NCBI GenBank assembly: GCA_041920415.1
Contig: JBHGYD010000020.1
Span: 9,148 to 73,147, forward strand
Direction: 5' to 3'
Origin: JBHGYD01 sp041920415
Lineage (GTDB): Bacteria > Bacillota > Bacilli > Bacillales > Anoxybacillaceae
Length of the DNA stretch: 64,000 nt
Below, one piece after another: positions 60,882 to 64,000 of the stretch. The notes below the pieces were generated by a model that worked only from the letters and a program-made list of their open reading frames with translations, searched no databases and was not told the DNA's origin. The position numbers and the translations under genes were made by a program. Every line of letters starts with the position of its first letter. Position 1 is the first letter of the stretch.

Positions 60882-62162
60882 TTATAACTTAAATTTATGA
60901 ACTACCTCTCGCAATTCTTCTGCCATATTTGCGAGAGATTTCGCTGAAGCAGTAATTTCCTCCATCGAAGCTAGTTGTTCCTCCGTAGAGGCAGCAACTT
61001 CTTCAGATGTAGCCGCATTTTCTTTAGCAATTTCTGCAAGCTCATTCGCTGTGGATGTTATTTCTTGTACTCCCGCTGAGACTTGTTGAGAGATGGCAGA
61101 AATTTCTTCAATTTGTGGCGCAATATCTTTCATATTTTGGACGATTTGTGTGAATTTTTCAGTTGTTTCTTTCGATATTTCAAGCCCATTTTCTACGTTT
61201 TGTGTCACTTCCGTCATTAATTTAACGGAATTTTCTGTATCATTTTGAATTCTTAAAATTAATTCGGCTATTTGCTTCGCTGATGCCTGAGATTGTTCAG
61301 CCAGTTTTCTTACTTCATCGGCTACGACCGCAAAGCCTTTTCCATGCTCTCCCGCTCTTGCTGCTTCAATGGCTGCATTTAACGCAAGAAGGTTCGTTTG
61401 ATCAGCAATTCCACTAATTACATCAAGAATTTGACTAATTTCTTTTGAACGTTCATATAAAGACTTAACCATTTTATCAGTCTCTATGACCGATTTATAA
61501 ATTGAATTCATTTGGTCAACTGTACGTACAACAGAATCTCCGCCCTCTTCAGCCTGTTGGGTGGTTTGTTTTGCAAGTTCTGTAACCTGATTAGAACTAT
61601 CAGCCACACGGATAATACCCTGTGCAATTTCTTCTAAAGAAGTAGCATTTTGCTCAATTCCATTCGTTTGCGTTTCAGCTCCACTTGCTACTTGTTGAAT
61701 CGCAGAAGCGACTTGTTCCGTTGCGGCTGTTGTTTGATCTGCACTTGCTGTTAATTCCTCTGAAGATGCAGCTACTTGTTCCGCTGTGTTTCTTACTTCA
61801 CCAACAACATTTCGTAAGTTTAAAATCATTTCATTCATTGACTTGACTAATTGGCCAAGCTCATCCTTGGATTTTATTTCAAGTAGCTTCGCCGACAAAT
61901 CTCCTTCTGCTACCATTTTCATACGATCTACTACTTGGAAAATTGGTTTAACAATTATGTTAGAAAAAACAATGGCAACCCCCAAGCTAAGAATGATAGA
62001 AATAATAATAAGGATTAAAACAAAGGTAAAGAGATGTTCTTTTTCTGTTCCATTTGTAGTTAGTTGATTAAGTTCTTTTAAACCCAAAATTCCCACGATG
62101 GTAAATAATAAAATAGGCACTAAAAATCCACCAATAATCTTTAATCGCAGGCTTTTCATCAT
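60882..62162 (-). CDS. Methyl-accepting chemotaxis protein with almost no extracellular domain
   Basis: A 426-residue chemoreceptor-like protein. TM1 (about 8-28) and TM2 (about 43-66) are separated by only about 15 residues, so there is no classical ligand-binding domain. HAMP follows (about 68-118), then the cytoplasmic hairpin with the tip ISGIADQTNLLALNAAIEA. The start is ATG 62162 or 62159 (MMKSLRLKII), overlapping the cheW stop. It probably senses membrane or cytoplasmic state, or acts with the adjacent CheW. Motility genes are not in the window. Confidence 0.92.
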   Translation of the reverse strand: MMKSLRLKIIGGFLVPILLFTIVGILGLKELNQLTTNGTEKEHLFTFVLILIIISIILSLGVAIVFSNIIVKPIFQVVDRMKMVAEGDLSAKLLEIKSKDELGQLVKSMNEMILNLRNVVGEVRNTAEQVAASSEELTASADQTTAATEQVASAIQQVASGAETQTNGIEQNATSLEEIAQGIIRVADSSNQVTELAKQTTQQAEEGGDSVVRTVDQMNSIYKSVIETDKMVKSLYERSKEISQILDVISGIADQTNLLALNAAIEAARAGEHGKGFAVVADEVRKLAEQSQASAKQIAELILRIQNDTENSVKLMTEVTQNVENGLEISKETTEKFTQIVQNMKDIAPQIEEISAISQQVSAGVQEITSTANELAEIAKENAATSEEVAASTEEQLASMEEITASAKSLANMAEELREVVHKFKL

Positions 62163-62647
62163 TCATCCTCCATTCTTATGTTTTCTTTCAGCTCTTTTAG
62201 CTTTTCTAAATGAATGACCTCATCACTACTTAACAATTTTTCTACATCTAATAGAATTAAAATTTGATTTTCTAATTTTGCTACTCCATATAAAAAATCT
62301 ACTTTCTTGTCTTGGGTAATAGCAGGTGTAGGGTGAATTTGTTCTTCGTTGATGTCCCTTACTTCATTTGCTGCATCGACAATAAGCCCTACATCTACTT
62401 CCTTAACTGTTACTACTACTAATCTAGTTTGATCAGTATAAGAATTCGCTTCCATTGAAAGGCGTTGGCGTAAATCGATTACAGGAATCACATTTCCTCG
62501 GAGATTCATAATCCCTTTGACATAAGGAGGAGTTTGAGGAATGACTGTAATACTTTGCAATCGTTCAATAGAACGAATTTGATGAATATCAATTCCAAAT
62601 TGTTCGTTATGTAGCTTGATCACAACACATTTTATATTTTGCTCCAT
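62159..62647 (-). CDS. cheW: CheW-type chemotaxis coupling protein
   Basis: CheW links chemoreceptors to CheA in the array. The product, 162 residues from ATG 62647 (MEQNIKCVVIKLHNEQFG) with AAAGGAG 8 nt before, has the CheW SH3-like fold. VKGIMNLRGNVIPVIDLRQRL is the hallmark; VGLIVDAANEVRDI and YGVAKLENQILILLDVEKLL follow. Alternative starts are ATG 62650 and GTG 62653. It is the first gene behind the proximal riboswitch and overlaps mcp by a few bases. Confidence 0.95.
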   Translation of the reverse strand: MEQNIKCVVIKLHNEQFGIDIHQIRSIERLQSITVIPQTPPYVKGIMNLRGNVIPVIDLRQRLSMEANSYTDQTRLVVVTVKEVDVGLIVDAANEVRDINEEQIHPTPAITQDKKVDFLYGVAKLENQILILLDVEKLLSSDEVIHLEKLKELKENIRMEDE

Positions 62648-62678
62648 CATCACAGCTCCTTTCTAATGAATTATTAAC

Positions 62679-62718
62679 TAAAAAACTGCCCTCTCTAGAA
62701 TGCTAAAGAGGGCAGTTG
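62679..62718 (-). terminator. Terminator of the proximal riboswitch unit, before cheW
   Basis: On the reverse strand AACTGCCCTCT pairs with AGAGGGCAGTT and is followed by TTTTAGTT. It ends about 16 nt before the cheW ribosome site, so reading through it must be regulated. Confidence 0.9.
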
Positions 62719-62745
62719 ATTAGACAGCACTATTCCACCTAAATA

Positions 62746-62789
62746 AAGAACCTTCTTAAAAAATCACCATGATTTTTCATAAGAAGGGC
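62746..62789 (-). promoter_or_regulatory. First expression-platform hairpin of the proximal unit
   Basis: CTTCTTATGAAAAATCA pairs with TGATTTTTTAAGAAG between the aptamer and the terminator. It may be an alternative to the aptamer's closing stem or a first terminator. Confidence 0.6.
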
Positions 62790-62876
62790 AACTGGCTGGC
62801 ATATCTATTGAAAATAGATTTAGCCCCTTTAGTTTTGCGTCCTACCCTTTCGAGTAGTTTGCCGATTCAATATTAA
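62788..62876 (-). ncRNA. Cyclic-di-GMP-I riboswitch, proximal copy (before cheW-mcp-EAL)
   Basis: Reverse strand in order: GGCAAACTA, the GAAA tetraloop in CTCGAAAGGG, GGACGCAAAACTAAAGGGG, a variable hairpin (ATCTATTTTCAATAGAT) and ATGCCAGCCAGTTGCC. These are the defining parts of class I aptamers. It should switch the downstream terminator according to c-di-GMP. The direction (on or off) cannot be read with certainty. Confidence 0.93.
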
Positions 62877-62879
62877 ATT

Positions 62880-62931
62880 TTTTGTCTAAATTTTTTAAAT
62901 TTGTATAAATTTGTCTAAATTTGTCTAATAT
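62880..62931 (-). repeat. 10-bp tandem repeats in the proximal leader
   Basis: Five consecutive ten-base blocks related to TTGTCTAAAT (plus strand) lie between the promoter and aptamer. Confidence 0.85.
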
Positions 62932-62943
62932 TTACTCGATACA

Positions 62944-62972
62944 ATTATAATAAAGTTTATAGGAAAAGTGAA
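62944..62972 (-). promoter_or_regulatory. Promoter of the proximal riboswitch unit
   Basis: Reverse strand: -10 TATAAT (62949-62944), 17-bp spacer, -35 TTCACT (62972-62967). About 70 nt before the aptamer. Confidence 0.7.
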
Positions 62973-63110
62973 CTGCTTTTCTAAAATTTTTAAAAGGAGA
63001 AAAGTGATTAATTTATTAAAAATATTAGGATATAAGCCATGTTTCATATAACCTTTTGCGTAAGATAGGAATTCTGTTAACTACTCCTTTCTAATGGATT
63101 ACTAACGAAA

Positions 63111-63147
63111 AAAATTGCCCTCTTTAGAATTCTAGAGAGGGCAGTTA
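63111..63147 (-). terminator. Terminator of the distal riboswitch unit
   Basis: Reverse strand AACTGCCCTCTCT pairs with AGAGGGCAATT and TTTTTCG follows. After it the ribosome site AAAGGAGTAG is left without a start codon. Confidence 0.85.
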
Positions 63148-63216
63148 ATTAGACAGTACTATTCCACCCAAATAAAGAACCTTTTTAAAAAATCACAAGG
63201 ATTCTTCATAAGAAGA

Positions 63217-63301
63217 GCAACTGGCTGGCGTATCTATTGACAATAGATTTAGCCTCTTTAGTTTTGCGTCCTACCCTTTCGAGTAGTTTGCCGATTCAAT
63301 A
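63217..63301 (-). ncRNA. Cyclic-di-GMP-I riboswitch, distal copy with no own gene
   Basis: Same aptamer parts as the proximal copy: GGCAAACTA, GAAAGGG tetraloop, GGACGCAAAACTAAAGAGG, hairpin ATCTATTGTCAATAGAT and ACGCCAGCCAGTTGCTC. It retains the family-defining bases. Transcripts from its promoter would pass two aptamers and two terminators before cheW. Confidence 0.92.
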
Positions 63302-63310
63302 TTAAATTTT

Positions 63311-63360
63311 TTGTCTAAATTTGTCTAAATATATTTAGATTTGTCTGAATTTGTCTAATA
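63311..63360 (-). repeat. 10-bp tandem repeats in the distal leader
   Basis: Five ten-base blocks: TTGTCTAAAT twice, ATATTTAGAT, TTGTCTGAAT and TTGTCTAATA. The period matches the proximal copy exactly. Confidence 0.85.
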
Positions 63361-63373
63361 TTGAATTAGTAAA

Positions 63374-63402
63374 ATTATAATAAAGTTTATAGGAAAAGTG
63401 AA
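63374..63402 (-). promoter_or_regulatory. Promoter of the distal riboswitch unit
   Basis: Identical in layout to the proximal one: reverse-strand TATAAT (63379-63374), 17 bp, TTCACT (63402-63397). Confidence 0.7.
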
Positions 63403-63467
63403 CTACTTTTTTAAAATTTTTATACAGGAGAAATGTGATTAACCTATTAAATTAAACATATTAGAAT

Positions 63468-64000
63468 ACCCATGGTGCTAGATAAAATGAGATGAGCATA
63501 AAAATAGCCCTTGCATGAAGGATCTCCTTTAAAATGAAAGTGCTACCAAACATTCAAAAGGAGAAGTCCCATGCAAGAGCACTTTCATTTTACAACAGAT
63601 GAAGCGAAAATTCAAAAACAATATGCAGCGATTTTGTTCTTTGTATCTGGACAATTGTCTTTGATTCAGATGTATTTACAACGCCGAAATCGCCATTTGT
63701 TGAAGCAAGAAGATGAGGTCATCATCGCCGTCCATGTTCTTGGAAAGTTGTTAGGTTTTACATCCGAACGAGCTTGGCACCGATTTGTGATCGGAAACTT
63801 ATTTTCGAAAGATTTATTTCCTGAACGCTCTCGATATAACCGGCGTTGTCGAAATCTTCGCTTTGCCGTCAAATGGATACGATATCAATTAGCCAAACAT
63901 GGGCAACATCACGCTTATGCAGTAGTGGATAGCTTACCCATTGAACTCTGCCACCACGCACGAATGTATCGCGTCAAACGGTTTCAAGGAATCGCAGATA
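63468..64000 (+). mobile_element. IS982-family insertion sequence (left part, cut by window edge)
   Basis: The element begins near 63468 (ACCCATGGTGCTAG, likely left inverted repeat) and contains the transposase frame. The right end is outside, so the repeat cannot be confirmed. Confidence 0.6.
63571..64000 (+). CDS. IS982-family transposase (N-terminal part)
   Basis: The frame begins at ATG 63571 (MQEHFHFTTDEAKIQKQ) after AAAAGGAGAAG and stays open for 143 codons to the window edge. The layout fits IS982: helical N-terminus (LSLIQMYLQRRNRH), HVLGKLLGFTSERAWHRF, then the first catalytic Asp in AVVDSLPIELC. It ends YRVKRFQGIAD at the edge. Intact so far, so the element may be active. It is inserted next to the distal riboswitch unit. 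Confidence 0.88.
   Translation, partial: MQEHFHFTTDEAKIQKQYAAILFFVSGQLSLIQMYLQRRNRHLLKQEDEVIIAVHVLGKLLGFTSERAWHRFVIGNLFSKDLFPERSRYNRRCRNLRFAVKWIRYQLAKHGQHHAYAVVDSLPIELCHHARMYRVKRFQGIAD

Larger units (their letters stand above)
62655..63477 (-). repeat. Tandem duplication of a promoter-riboswitch-terminator unit (about 390 bp each)
   Basis: The segment 62655-63043 is repeated at 63083-63477, offset by about 430 bp, with strong similarity from the ribosome-site region through terminator, hairpin, aptamer, 10-bp repeats and promoter. It contains no gene between the two units except the short linker. The copies differ at scattered bases, so the duplication is not recent. Confidence 0.9.

Noticed and set aside
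1..64000. CRISPR array, tRNA or rRNA genes
   Set aside because: No regular repeat-spacer structure was seen; the only tandem arrays are the in-frame 21-bp repeats and the 10-bp leader repeats. No tRNA or rRNA sequence was recognised.
1..64000. Noc-binding sites
   Set aside because: I noticed no ATTTCCCGGGAAAT-like palindrome; a position-weight scan would be needed to exclude degenerate sites.

Overview
The window is a replication-origin segment of a low-GC Firmicutes (Bacillaceae) chromosome. The gene order dnaA | oriC | rpmH-rnpA-spoIIIJ-jag-mnmE-mnmG-rsmG-noc-soj-spo0J, then ychF-rpsF-ssb-rpsR, gdpP-rplI-dnaB, purA and walRKHIJ-htrA-rlmH, is the classic Bacillus/Geobacillus order. The spore-associated genes (spoIIIJ, yyaC) and moderate AT richness suggest an Anoxybacillus/Geobacillus-like, probably thermophilic, endospore former. 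The genus is inferred from style and synteny only.

Region 1 (1-32.4 kb) is conserved core. It holds the start of dnaA (leftward), oriC with many DnaA boxes, ribosomal protein L34 and RNase P protein, membrane insertase and Jag, tRNA modification (MnmE/MnmG), 16S methylation, chromosome segregation (Noc, Soj, Spo0J, two perfect parS sites), a mechanosensitive channel, a molybdopterin oxidoreductase, S6/SSB/S18, the c-di-AMP phosphodiesterase GdpP, replicative helicase, adenylosuccinate synthetase and the WalRK operon. Two further DnaA-box clusters lie before mnmE and around a small CxxH/CxxC gene before rlmH.

Region 2 (32.4-38.9 kb) looks like an inserted island. The last codons of rlmH (21 bp) are repeated 6.4 kb downstream with 19 of 21 identities, and the copy still encodes GETYHK-stop. 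This is the kind of scar left by SCC-type elements at the rlmH/orfX site. No ccr-type recombinase is present. Inside are a DUF2935 protein, two dead insertion sequences, a c-di-GMP-I riboswitch driving a Myb/SANT plus HTH protein, and a chemoreceptor.

Region 3 (39-59.8 kb) is metabolic: glycerate permease and kinase, a Rieske/FAD oxidoreductase, an HD-GYP protein, an ATP-binding protein with ten heptapeptide repeats, the mixed-acid fermentation genes adhE and pflBA with Rex/Fnr-like operators, an amino-acid permease, an rRNA/tRNA methyltransferase and the qoxABCD cytochrome aa3 quinol oxidase.

Region 4 (59.9-64 kb, leftward) is a cheW-mcp-EAL cluster behind two tandem, near-identical c-di-GMP-I riboswitch/terminator units, the distal one having no gene of its own. 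An IS982-type transposase runs off the right edge. With the island riboswitch and the HD-GYP protein, the right half has a strong cyclic-di-GMP/chemotaxis theme. I saw no tRNA, rRNA or CRISPR array.
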